A stretch of 60,030 nt of DNA from the NCBI RefSeq assembly GCF_030382115.1, contig NZ_JAUDRJ010000003.1, positions 4,637,091 to 4,697,120 on the forward strand, given 5' to 3'. Made by a program: the position numbers and the translations under genes. Every line of letters starts with the position of its first letter. Positions within the stretch are counted from its first letter, which is position 1. Source of the stretch: Nostoc sp. GT001 (GTDB taxonomy: Bacteria; Cyanobacteriota; Cyanobacteriia; Cyanobacteriales; Nostocaceae). Shown here piece by piece: positions 26,505-34,683 of this stretch. The notes under the pieces are model-generated. The model made no database searches. It saw only the letters and a program-made list of their open reading frames with translations, and was not told the origin of the DNA.

Positions 26505-27601
26505 TGGAATAATTTTTGTACCCACTCCAATTGGCTAGTTAATTGGGAGGTTTCTTTGACTATCAGAAAAATTCCCAAGCCTAAGAGTAGCACCAAACCA
26601 GTTTGCATTACACCTTCTTGAATCCGGGACGGTACAGGCTTACCGCGTAAACCTTCAATTAGCAGAAAAGCGAGTTGTCCGCCATCCAAGGCTGGTAAAG
26701 GCAAAATGTTGATAATAGCCAAGTTAATGCTGATAATAGCCGCAAAAGACAACAGATTTACGGTATTGTCCTCAGCTAATTTTGCACCGATTTTGACAAT
26801 ATTAACTGGGCCAGAAACTTGTCCAGCAGTTTGTTGAAAATTGGTAATCAACTGACCAAAACCGCTGAGTGTCCCAACAAATAATTGTTGAAATCTATTA
26901 GCAGCAAGACCGAAAATTTCAAAAGGACCATTAGGACGGCGATAAATTGCTGTAGCATTTGGACTAAGTGCCACACCAACTACACCTTTGCCATCGGCTC
27001 CCAATTTCGGAGTTAATTTTATGGATTGTTGTTGTTTTTCACGCAGAATTTTCAGTTCGATTTGCTGATTGGGATGAGTTTGAATTTCTTTCGTCAGCAA
27101 AGGAGTTGATTTCTCAGAAGCCGGGAGTTCTTGACCGTTAACAGCCAGAATAATATCTCCTTCCCGAATTCCTGCTTGATAGGCAACAGATTCTTGATTA
27201 ACAGGCTGTACAACGACACCAGCTTGATAGTTTAATTCCTTGGGAATGCCAACAATACCCAATTGCAGAGCCAACACCAAGTAGGCAAATATTAAATTGG
27301 CGATTACTCCGGCACTGATAACTATCGCCCGGTCTAAAACTGGACGGTTACGCAGCAGATTTGGGTCATTGGGTGGAACATCGCTATCGGGGTCATCATC
27401 GGGAAAGCCCACAAAGCCGCCCAAGGGAAAGGCGCGGACAGCATATTCGGTTTGTGACCCTTGGTACTTCAAAAGAACTGGGCCAAAACCCAAAGAAAAA
27501 CGGTTAACGAGAATGCCTTGAGAACGTGCTGCAACAAAATGCCCCAACTCGTGTACCAAGATCAAAACAGCCAAGACTGCGATCGCTGCTAAAACTGACA
27601 T
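26501..27601 (-). CDS. rseP: site-2 intramembrane protease RseP
   Basis: 366 residues. Helix 1 contains the zinc motif HELGH (His17, Glu18, His21). The PDZ domain spans about residues 120-215 (YQAGIREGDIILAVNG). The distal ligand Asp306 is in NILPLPALDGG, followed by another helix near the C-terminus. It cleaves transmembrane substrates such as anti-sigma factors. It overlaps nth by 4 bases, so the two are co-transcribed. Confidence 0.95.
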   Translation of the reverse strand: MSVLAAIAVLAVLILVHELGHFVAARSQGILVNRFSLGFGPVLLKYQGSQTEYAVRAFPLGGFVGFPDDDPDSDVPPNDPNLLRNRPVLDRAIVISAGVIANLIFAYLVLALQLGIVGIPKELNYQAGVVVQPVNQESVAYQAGIREGDIILAVNGQELPASEKSTPLLTKEIQTHPNQQIELKILREKQQQSIKLTPKLGADGKGVVGVALSPNATAIYRRPNGPFEIFGLAANRFQQLFVGTLSGFGQLITNFQQTAGQVSGPVNIVKIGAKLAEDNTVNLLSFAAIISINLAIINILPLPALDGGQLAFLLIEGLRGKPVPSRIQEGVMQTGLVLLLGLGIFLIVKETSQLTSQLEWVQKLFQ

Positions 27602-27899
27602 AGAGTAAATTGTGAAGATATTAAGCTATAGTTATCTCCATTCTAATTGGGCATTGGGTATTGGGCATGGGGCATTATTTCAAGTTAGTAGTGGCGTGTC
27701 AAGCTTTAAATGTTGCAATAAAATTTCTTGTGGGGTGGGCATCCTGCCCGCCCTGGACGGGCGAGACGCCCATCCTACAAGAGTCAGCTAATGCACTATT
27801 TTAGTCTAGACACGGCAGTAGGGTGCGTTAGCGACAGCATAACGCACTATTTTGTCTATATACTCCAAATCGTAAGTTTTGGTCAGATTGGTTTTTCTG
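27602..27899. repeat. intergenic region with two dispersed inverted repeats
   Basis: 27727-27781: CTTGTGGGGTGGGC... pairs imperfectly with ...GCCCATCCTACAAG around a GGACG centre. 27823-27847: GTGCGTTA and TAACGCAC around a 9-nt loop. A GGGCATTGGGTATTGGGCAT run lies at 27650-27675. No gene is seen. Confidence 0.7.
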
Positions 27900-29372
27900 C
27901 TAAAACAACAACGATAGTATTACCCACACAACATAAGAGGCAATTGGAAGCCAAAACAGCAAATCAACAATATAACGGTATTGCAATTGTATTGTTGGCT
28001 TTGAAACACGTTCTAGTAAGACTGGTTGCAAAACTTGGGGTACAACTGGTGAGTTTTGAACTCTTTGTAAATTTGGCAGCGATGGAAAACTCAACTTTTC
28101 TCCATGCTGAAAATAAGGTTGCAATACTTCTGGTATTCTTACTGTCCCATCAGGTTGTTGATAATTCTCCAAAATTGCTGCCATCGTCCGTCCCACCGCC
28201 AAACCCGAACCATTGAGGGTATGTACGAACTGAGTTCCTTTCTTCCCTGCCTCTTTGAAACGAATATCAGCCCGTCGCGCTTGGAAATCTATAGTATTGG
28301 AACAGCTAGAAATTTCGCGGTATTTGCCAGAAGAGGGCAACCAAACCTCTAAATCATAAGTTTTGGTAGAGGCAAATCCCAAATCTCCAGTACTTAAATT
28401 TACTACTCGATAAGGCAATCGCAACGCCTGTAAAATTGCTTCTGCATTCCCTACCAATTTCTCCAGTTCATCAAAAGACGTACTGGGTTCGACAAATTTC
28501 ACCATTTCCACCTTGTTAAATTGATGGAGGCGAATTAATCCCCGCATATCGCGCCCATAACTACCAGCTTCGCGGCGAAAACAGGGAGTATAAGCACAGT
28601 GGTAAATAGGCAAATCTTCAGCAGCGAGAATTTCACCCCGGTAGAGATTTGTAACTGGAACTTCGGCTGTCGGAATCAGCCATAAGTCATCATCAGCACA
28701 TTTAAAGCTTTCTTCCGCAAACTTGGGTAACTGACCGGTCGCTGTCAAAGACTCGGTATTCACTAACAGAGGCGGACTAACTTCCACATACCCAGCTTGA
28801 GTATGGAGAGTCAGCATAAATTGAATTAATGCCCTTTCCAATGCCGCACCAGCGCCTATCAATGTCACAAAGCGACTTTGGGCAACTTTCACAGCTCGTT
28901 CAACATTGAGAATACCCAGCTTTTCGCCAATTTCCCAGTGAGGAAGAATATTCGGATTTTGGGGAATGTACTCATCACCCCAACGCCGCACTTCTACGTT
29001 ATCTTCCTCATTCTTTCCAAGGGGTGTAGAGTCGCTTGGCAAGTTGGGAAGTGCTAACACAAGTTGAGCAATTTCAGCTTTGAGGTCTTTTTCTTGGGGT
29101 TCTAGTTGACTCAACGTCGCTTTGACAGAGTTACCTTCATCCCGCAAAGCTTGAATTTCTGGGTCTTGAGGATTAATCCCAGATTTAATCTTCTGGCCGA
29201 CTATTTTACCAATTTCGTTACTCCGGGCTTGGAGTTGACTACGCGTCCCCTCAAGTTCCCGTTGTTGCCGATCTAACAGTAATATCGGTTCGATGTCGTA
29301 TTTACCACTACGACTATTCAATCGTTCTTGAACTAATTGCGGATTTTCCCGTATTTGCTTGATATCCAGCAC
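27900..29372 (-). CDS. serS: serine--tRNA ligase with C-terminal membrane extension
   Basis: 490 residues; ordinary bacterial SerRS is about 425. The N-terminal tRNA-binding coiled coil (residues about 1-110) and the class II core are complete: [12 protein letters not shown], motif 2 [20 protein letters not shown], and motif 3 [19 protein letters not shown]. The normal end ([11 protein letters not shown]) is followed by about 60 extra residues: a polar linker and one hydrophobic helix ([20 protein letters not shown]) at the terminus. This is not a two-helix CAAD domain as known in some cyanobacterial Glu-, Ile-, Leu- and ValRS, but could similarly tether the enzyme to a membrane. No frameshift is apparent. 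Confidence 0.95.
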   Translation of the reverse strand: MLDIKQIRENPQLVQERLNSRSGKYDIEPILLLDRQQRELEGTRSQLQARSNEIGKIVGQKIKSGINPQDPEIQALRDEGNSVKATLSQLEPQEKDLKAEIAQLVLALPNLPSDSTPLGKNEEDNVEVRRWGDEYIPQNPNILPHWEIGEKLGILNVERAVKVAQSRFVTLIGAGAALERALIQFMLTLHTQAGYVEVSPPLLVNTESLTATGQLPKFAEESFKCADDDLWLIPTAEVPVTNLYRGEILAAEDLPIYHCAYTPCFRREAGSYGRDMRGLIRLHQFNKVEMVKFVEPSTSFDELEKLVGNAEAILQALRLPYRVVNLSTGDLGFASTKTYDLEVWLPSSGKYREISSCSNTIDFQARRADIRFKEAGKKGTQFVHTLNGSGLAVGRTMAAILENYQQPDGTVRIPEVLQPYFQHGEKLSFPSLPNLQRVQNSPVVPQVLQPVLLERVSKPTIQLQYRYIVDLLFWLPIASYVVWVILSLLF

Positions 29373-29525
29373 AGATTTTTCTCAGTTTTTAGCCTATTAT
29401 CTACCTGCCAACACATCAGCATATACTGATTTTGGCTTCGTATGAACAGAAAAGCAACCATTTAAATTTTTCTAGACCTGCCAATCCTGCCAGGGCTAGA
29501 AAAATTTAAAACCCAAAATTTGGGA

Positions 29526-29726
29526 TTAATCTTCCGATTTTCTCGATTCTTGAGTGTTTGCAGGTGAGGGTAGCCAGTAGGCAAGTACACCTGATAAACC
29601 ACTCCAATACACTGCCTGATTTTGGCTATTAGCGCGTTCCATAAAGATTAGGGAACTACATAATCCAATCATCAATGTGCTAAAAAGTACTTGTATCCCA
29701 AACTTCCAGATTTCTAGTTTTTTCAT
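29526..29726 (-). CDS. small membrane protein, two predicted helices
   Basis: 66 residues with GGAGG 9 nt before ATG 29726. Helix 1 is FGIQVLFSTLMIGLCSSLIF; after a short loop (MERANSQNQA) comes a second hydrophobic stretch VYWSGLSGVLAYWLPSP, then a charged tail. The layout recalls the 63-residue protein at 45815. Function unknown; the good ribosome binding site and the amphipathic layout argue that it is real. Confidence 0.7.
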   Translation of the reverse strand: MKKLEIWKFGIQVLFSTLMIGLCSSLIFMERANSQNQAVYWSGLSGVLAYWLPSPANTQESRKSED

Positions 29727-29959
29727 AGTGTCAGACCTCCAATAAAAATTAATTCACCCTAATAACGGTTCAAATATCACTCTTTAGATGGGTGCTAATA
29801 TTAAGTAACTGGTATTAGTCTTCACACTGTAATTTAATAATTTCGGAAAAGTACAATCAACATATTTGAATTATTGCCATACAACCTCTGAAAAGAGGAG
29901 AAAAGAAGTCAAAAGAATTGCTTATTTTTGACTATTACCTTTTCTTCTGACTCCCTTTT

Positions 29960-30538
29960 CTAAGGTCGGTTAATGCGATTGAGTAACCAAAGTGACGCCA
30001 CCAGCCCTGCAAAGTGGGCAGAGACAGTGTTGGTGTTTGCCTGTACTACAAGCATATCTAGACCGCTAATAATCCGGGTAGGGTCAAAAAATTGGGTAGT
30101 TATCGCTTGCGGAGATATGGATCGTGCTACCAGTGTGCCAACGATCGCTTGCGCCCCCAAAAGAGTCACTAGCGTTCCCCCTAAATTCACCCACAGCCCT
30201 AAGCGTAATACTTGCACAGTCTCGCTTTTCCGAGGGCGGTTGCTGGGATTGGAGGATTCCAATTGCTTGCCAATCCTAGTGTAACGGTAAGCTAAATAAA
30301 TCCCCCCACCCAAAACAACCAATCCACAAATTGCTAAAAATACGCCAAAGCCAGTCCCAGGATTATTACTAGGACTGCCAGTTCTTTGATTAAAGATGGC
30401 GAACAGCAGCACAATTATGCTAGAAACAACGCCTAGTACTAGCTGAATCCAAAAGCTAATCCAACCTGTAAGGCGAAAAGTTTGGGCAATTGCCCTAAGA
30501 GTTGAGGAAGATGATGGGGCATCGGGAGTTTGTGACAT
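29960..30538 (-). CDS. DUF3611 family membrane protein (Tic21/PIC1-like)
   Basis: 192 residues with four membrane helices: WISFWIQLVLGVVSSIIVLLF, FGVFLAICGLVVLGGGIYL, LGLWVNLGGTLVTLLGAQ and a C-terminal one near AHFAGLVASLWLLNRI. The starting LRAIAQTFRLTGWISFW is typical of the cyanobacterial DUF3611 family, homologous to the chloroplast inner-envelope protein Tic21/PIC1, which has been linked both to protein import and to iron transport. Start ATG 30538. It is monocistronic. Confidence 0.87.
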   Translation of the reverse strand: MSQTPDAPSSSSTLRAIAQTFRLTGWISFWIQLVLGVVSSIIVLLFAIFNQRTGSPSNNPGTGFGVFLAICGLVVLGGGIYLAYRYTRIGKQLESSNPSNRPRKSETVQVLRLGLWVNLGGTLVTLLGAQAIVGTLVARSISPQAITTQFFDPTRIISGLDMLVVQANTNTVSAHFAGLVASLWLLNRINRP

Positions 30539-31205
30539 AGCGATCGCTAATATGCTGGGTGCTTGATAAAAGAAGGCGAGAACAAGAGGATAAAGGGATG
30601 CGAGGACACGGAGAGTTCTTTCCCTACGTCTCCCCTCTCCTGTCTTCTTTCCCTAGTGTTTAGCGCCTTCTTTGATAAATTTACTATTACACTTGTCAAA
30701 TAAGACAAGAAATTCTGCGATCGAAGAAATCAGAAATGGTTACTGCTTAAGTGTGTCCACTGACATAGCAGCTAGATCCCAAATATATCCCTTAGCTTAA
30801 GATTTTAGAATTTGCATTGGGAAAATCACTGTAAAAAAAGTGTTTATTAAGTTTTACAGACAAAACAGCATTTTACCTGTAAAATTTCTTCGATGGCATT
30901 TTATTGCTTAAGCAGTTCTAAGCAGCTCGGCATCAGTTAGCACCAAGATAGTGACTCTCTCACTGTCTGTTCGCTCCTCACCACACCGTATCGAGCTTGA
31001 GTGGGGGTACATTATTTTGTGCCCTTAAAACTCGCAAACTCGCCCCACAACTTCACAGGCGTGGGTAACTGTTTGATGTTTACGCAATGGATATCTAGTC
31101 TAAGTAGCTTTATTATGTATTACTCGCGTAGTAGTAGCACTGTATACTGACTACAAGGATTACAGAATTTACCCTAATGCATTTTTTTTAGCCATTCACC
31201 TAACC
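30539..31205. other. intergenic region with possible regulatory elements
   Basis: About 670 bases between divergently transcribed genes. At 30830-30890 the motif CTGTAAAA/TTTTACAG occurs three times in alternating orientation. An NtcA-type promoter candidate lies at 31134-31175. No gene was found. Confidence 0.5.
31134..31175 (+). promoter_or_regulatory. candidate NtcA-activated promoter
   Basis: GTA-N8-TAC at 31134-31147, then exactly 22 bases, then TACCCT (TA-N3-T) at 31170-31175. This is the canonical layout of NtcA-activated class II promoters in cyanobacteria. The ATG of the PadR gene is 31 bases further on. A single GTA-N8-TAC is expected by chance many times in 60 kb; the spacing is what makes this one notable. 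Confidence 0.45.
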
Positions 31206-31553
31206 ATGAAACTTGAGGATATATATCAATTTTTTGAGAATCCTCCGCCAACTTACCTTTGTCAGGAACTAGCAGTTTGTTACATACTGTCTGTTTTATT
31301 ACAAGGTGAATCCTACGGAACCGAGTTGATTGAGCAATTAGAAACTGAGTATCCCGTCTATCGGCTTTCAGATACCGTACTTTACAGTGCAATCAAATTT
31401 CTGGAAGACCAAAAGGCAATTACTGGATATTGGAAGAAACTTGAAGGACGGGGACGCCCCAGGCGGATGTACCAAGTTTCTCCCGAATGGCAAGTTCAAG
31501 CTCAGGATTTAGCTTTTCAATGGCTTGACTACATCAACGGGAGGAAAAAGTAA
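31206..31553 (+). CDS. PadR family transcriptional regulator
   Basis: 115 residues with a PadR-type winged helix: ELAVCYILSVLLQGESYGTELIEQL, then LYSAIKFLEDQKAITGYWKKLEGRGRPRRMYQVS. The C-terminal helix is short (subfamily 2-like). The gene is followed after 53 bases by the CCB factor gene on the same strand, so they may share a transcript. The circadian regulator Pex is a PadR-type protein in other cyanobacteria; this could be a relative, but nothing here shows it. Confidence 0.9.
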   Translation: MKLEDIYQFFENPPPTYLCQELAVCYILSVLLQGESYGTELIEQLETEYPVYRLSDTVLYSAIKFLEDQKAITGYWKKLEGRGRPRRMYQVSPEWQVQAQDLAFQWLDYINGRKK

Positions 31554-31606
31554 CGAATCATTGATAATGAATAAGTCTCCTCCAGTCAAACACTAACAAT
31601 TAAGTT

Positions 31607-32137
31607 ATGGATACTGCTATTCTGCCATCTACGTTCCTGCTAACCTTGTTGTTATCGGTTGGGCTGTTTTTCTTTATTCGTGCCTCGACTAAAGACCGCA
31701 TAGAAATAGCGCAACTGGTATCTGAGCAAGATGAAGCTGTTTTAATGTCTCAATTAAAAGAGTACTTTCGATCGCGGTCTTACCGAGTGGCAGCGGTAGA
31801 CCGAGAACAAAATCAGGTAATTTTTGAAGGTAATGTTCGTCCCAGCTGGTTCTTAGCTATATTTCTAACTTTACTGGCAGCGACTGGGATTGTTTGTCTA
31901 TCTCTGGTTACATACCTGCTTTTTCCTAGCCTCAGTACCCTTGTTCTGGCGATGGTACTGCTGTCGCCTTTAAGTGGTCTATTTTATTGGAAAAAATCTG
32001 GAAGACTTGAGAAGGTGTCGCTCAAAGTAGAAACAACTCAGAGCGAACAAACCTCCTCAAGTAAGATCACTGTAGTCGCCCATCGAGATGAACTCAGCGA
32101 GTTGCAGAGGACTCTACAGCTCAAGCCTGGGAAATAA
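31607..32137 (+). CDS. cofactor assembly of complex C subunit B (CCB2/CCB4-like, DUF2930)
   Basis: 176 residues. An N-terminal helix (LPSTFLLTLLLSVGLFFFIRAS), the segment TKDRIEIAQLVSEQDE, and two close helices (FLAIFLTLLAATGIVCLSLV and STLVLAMVLLSPLSGLFYW) give the CCB2/CCB4 layout. In chloroplasts these proteins attach heme c(n) to cytochrome b6 of the b6f complex; the cyanobacterial protein is thought to do the same in the thylakoid. Start ATG 31607. Confidence 0.85.
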   Translation: MDTAILPSTFLLTLLLSVGLFFFIRASTKDRIEIAQLVSEQDEAVLMSQLKEYFRSRSYRVAAVDREQNQVIFEGNVRPSWFLAIFLTLLAATGIVCLSLVTYLLFPSLSTLVLAMVLLSPLSGLFYWKKSGRLEKVSLKVETTQSEQTSSSKITVVAHRDELSELQRTLQLKPGK

Positions 32138-32588
32138 TTGTTGATTTTTGCGACCATCTCTTAACTATGATATGCAGACTTCTGACCTAACCTACTATGC
32201 AGGCAATGGAAAGTAGTCAGGAGAAAATCAAGACTGCTGCTTTGTCAGTTTTCCCCATGACCAACGTCGTGGGGAAAAAATTTAAATTCATTAACTTAAA
32301 TTCATTGACAGAGCAAACTTTAACCATTTACGGCATAAGAGCGCAACTTCACTCTTCCTTTTAGACGCGCTTGGCTCTATACCCACTCCCTTCTGCATCA
32401 TCAAATTAGTATCAACCCATGCAATCTAGCGTGGTTTGAAACAGGTTCAATTTCCAACTACCTGGACTAGATTTACTGGCAAATCAGCTACAAACTAAAA
32501 AAAAATTAAATTTTGCATAAACTTAGCAATTTTGCCAGTTAATAATAGTCAGGAGCCACACTCAATGCCCAAGATGACCATCTATGGT
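32138..32588. other. intergenic region between convergent genes, with one strong hairpin
   Basis: The only clear structure is at 32249-32278: TTTTCCCCA, inner GAC/GTC pairs, TGGGGAAAA. T's precede and A's follow the stem on both strands, so it is not a standard intrinsic terminator. No ORF is supported. Confidence 0.55.
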
Positions 32589-32906
32589 TCACCGACTAGC
32601 TAAAGCAAGAGGTTCTTGACCTGGTGAAGGTTCTAACACCCTCAAACTAGGAAACAAGAAATGGTTTTCCTCTACGTATTGAGCACCAAACAGTCCCTTT
32701 TCTGCCCAGAAATAACGATCTGTAGTGTGTTCATTTCGCTTTACAAGTAGCAACGCTGGTGGCAAAATTCCTTCAGCTTGAATGAATCTTCTAGCTGCTG
32801 TTACAGGCTTTTCTTCGCCACTTTCGATGCTATATTGAGGCACGTGTTCCAAAATGCGTCGTCCTTCCTGACGACGACGACTCTTCCTTTTGCGTCTCCT
32901 TGCCAA
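32589..32906 (-). CDS. DUF3155 domain protein
   Basis: 105 residues from a TTG at 32906. GGAGGA lies 7 nt upstream, and the protein then starts with the conserved basic block ARRRKRKSRRRQEGRRILEH; an ATG at 32966 without a ribosome binding site would add 20 unconserved residues. The rest (VKRNEHTTDRYFWAEKGLFG, AQYVEENHFLFPSLR) is near-invariant in my memory of cyanobacterial DUF3155 proteins. The basic N-terminus suggests nucleic-acid binding. Function unknown. Confidence 0.85.
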   Translation of the reverse strand: MARRRKRKSRRRQEGRRILEHVPQYSIESGEEKPVTAARRFIQAEGILPPALLLVKRNEHTTDRYFWAEKGLFGAQYVEENHFLFPSLRVLEPSPGQEPLALASR

Positions 32907-33193
32907 TCTATTGTCCTCCTCTTTCAAGCTATAGATTGTAGTGATAGCTACAAAATCCGTCGTCATTATATAGGTTCTAGTTCAGAATATCAATAGTTTT
33001 TAACCTTTTAATATAAGAAAGTTAATATCTTTGAAACATCGAGAAAATAAAATCACCTAAGAATATAATCCCCTAGTAGAAACCATCTCTTTTGAAAATT
33101 TTAGTTAAGCTTTATTAAATGAGTGAGGTAAAAATTAAGTATCCTCTCTTACATCATGCCTCAAAATCTATAATCTTGAGCAAGAGCTAAAAA

Positions 33194-34550
33194 ATGTTAA
33201 TGTCTGCCAGTTCCGATTTTCTTGCTCTGTGTCGAGAGCAAATAGCGCTACTAACCCAAGGGCTGGGAGCAACTTTAAGTATTGTATACCTAACACAAGA
33301 ATTGGTAGATACTCCTTCTGGCGATGCCAAACTAATTCCTGTGGTGATTTACCCGGAAACAGCATTATTGCCGCCAGGAGAGGAAACTATTGAAGCGACG
33401 GCATATAAGCAACTTCAAGTTGGAAATGCGTTTATATTACCCAATCATCAGGGAAGGTTATTGACAGCAGGTTCAGAATCTCCAACTTCGTCACGGGAGT
33501 CTGAAATACCAAATGCATCTCAACCCGATCTTAAAGAGGAATACTTACTTAGTGGCAACCAAATTGTTTTACCTCTGATTTATGAGGGTGTGATGATGGG
33601 GTTACTAGTGACACGCAGGAAAGATCGGGCATGGAATGAACACGAGCAAAATCAAATTCAACGGATAGCGCAAACATTAGCGATCGCTTGTATTTTAGAT
33701 CAGCGGCGAGCATGGTTTGAGCAACAGTTGCGCGAGCAACAAATTCTCCAAGAAAAACAGCGGGATTTGCTGGATAATTTATTGCATCAGTTTCGTAACC
33801 CATTAACGGCGTTACGGACTTTTGGCAAACTGCTATTGAAACGACTACGACCAGCAGACGCTAACCGGGATGTGGCAAATAGTATTGTCAGAGAAAGCGA
33901 TCGCCTTAAAGAATTACTGCAACAATTTGAACAAGTAATTGACTTGACAGAGGCAGATTTAGCACCACTACATCTGCCTGAAGATGAAGTATTTGTAGAA
34001 GCAACTATCCAAAAAGACGCTAAACCGCCACTATTATTGCCGGGAACGGGAGATAAAGCAGTTGACTGCTCCCTAGCAGATATATTAGAACCATTATTAA
34101 TATCAGCCAAAGCGATCGCCCAAGAGCGAAAGCTAAAACTAATAACTGAAATTAAACAGAATTCATCCTTAGTACGTGCCAATGTCAAAGCATTACGAGA
34201 GGTGTTAACTAACATTATTGATAATGCTTTGAAATACACTCCCACTATGTGGCAAAATTTTGATTCAGGCGGGACAAGAAAAAGCTAATTTTCAGGGAAT
34301 AGTCATTAGTGATAACGGCTCTGGCATTCCACCCCAGGATTTAGAACATCTTGGAGAACGGCATTATCGCGGAGTACAAGCGCAAACAGAAATTCCGGGC
34401 ACAGGTTTGGGGTTAGCGATCGCTAAACAATTAATAGAACAAATGCAGGGCGAAATAGAGGTTTTCAGCCCTGCAATCAACGCTAAATTAACTTCAACCA
34501 ATGCACCGGGAACTACTTTTATTATTTGGTTGCCTGAAACTAAAAGTTAG
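33194..34550 (+). pseudogene. Hik2/CSK-like sensor histidine kinase split by a frameshift
   Basis: The first frame (33194-34288) holds a GAF-like domain (residues about 1-175), a coiled coil, the H-box LLHQFRNPLTALRTFGK (His198) and the N-box LTNIIDNALKYTP. It then ends TMWQNFDSGGTRKS. The second frame (34260-34550) continues with IQAGQEKANF, ISDNGSGIP (G1) and [12 protein letters not shown] (G2). A single excess base around 34244-34249 (ACTATGTGGC where ACTGGTGGC would read TPTGGKI) explains the break. The H-box context recalls Hik2, the cyanobacterial relative of chloroplast sensor kinase; that label is moderate. The two halves are otherwise undegraded, so this is a recent mutation or a sequence error. 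Confidence 0.85.
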
Positions 34551-34556
34551 TCTATT

Positions 34557-34668
34557 CAAAACGGTTCAGTTAAGCATTGTTTTCCTCTCTCTGTTCCCTC
34601 TGTGCCTCTGCGGTTCGTTAAAAAAATTGACTTTGATAAAGAGTTTTAGCCTTAACTGAACCGTATTG
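34557..34668. mobile_element. MITE-like element with about 17-bp inverted ends
   Basis: ACGGTTCAGTTAAG at 34561-34574 is matched by CTTAACTGAACCGT at 34651-34664; the pairing extends with few mismatches to CAA...TTG at 34557-34668. The 112-bp element has no coding capacity. It sits between the convergent kinase genes. Confidence 0.6.
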
Positions 34669-34683
34669 CATTATAGTTAGCAT

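Noticed and set aside
26505..26525. Upstream GTG start for nth
   Set aside because: The GTG at 26504 gives the usual 4-base overlap with rseP and the family-like N-terminus.
27728..28352. Plus-strand ORFs over the serS end
   Set aside because: Shadows of serS and of an inverted repeat; the serS frame is fully supported.
29760..29790. GGTTCAAAT-like string considered as a tRNA T-loop
   Set aside because: No acceptor, D or anticodon stem can be drawn around it; no tRNA was found in the window.
30940..31020. Possible Yfr1-like small RNA (CTCCTCACCACACC)
   Set aside because: The motif differs from the conserved Yfr1 loop and no flanking hairpins fit.
32249..32278. Strong hairpin considered as terminator of the CCB gene
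   Set aside because: T's lie before and A's after the stem on both strands, the reverse of an intrinsic terminator.
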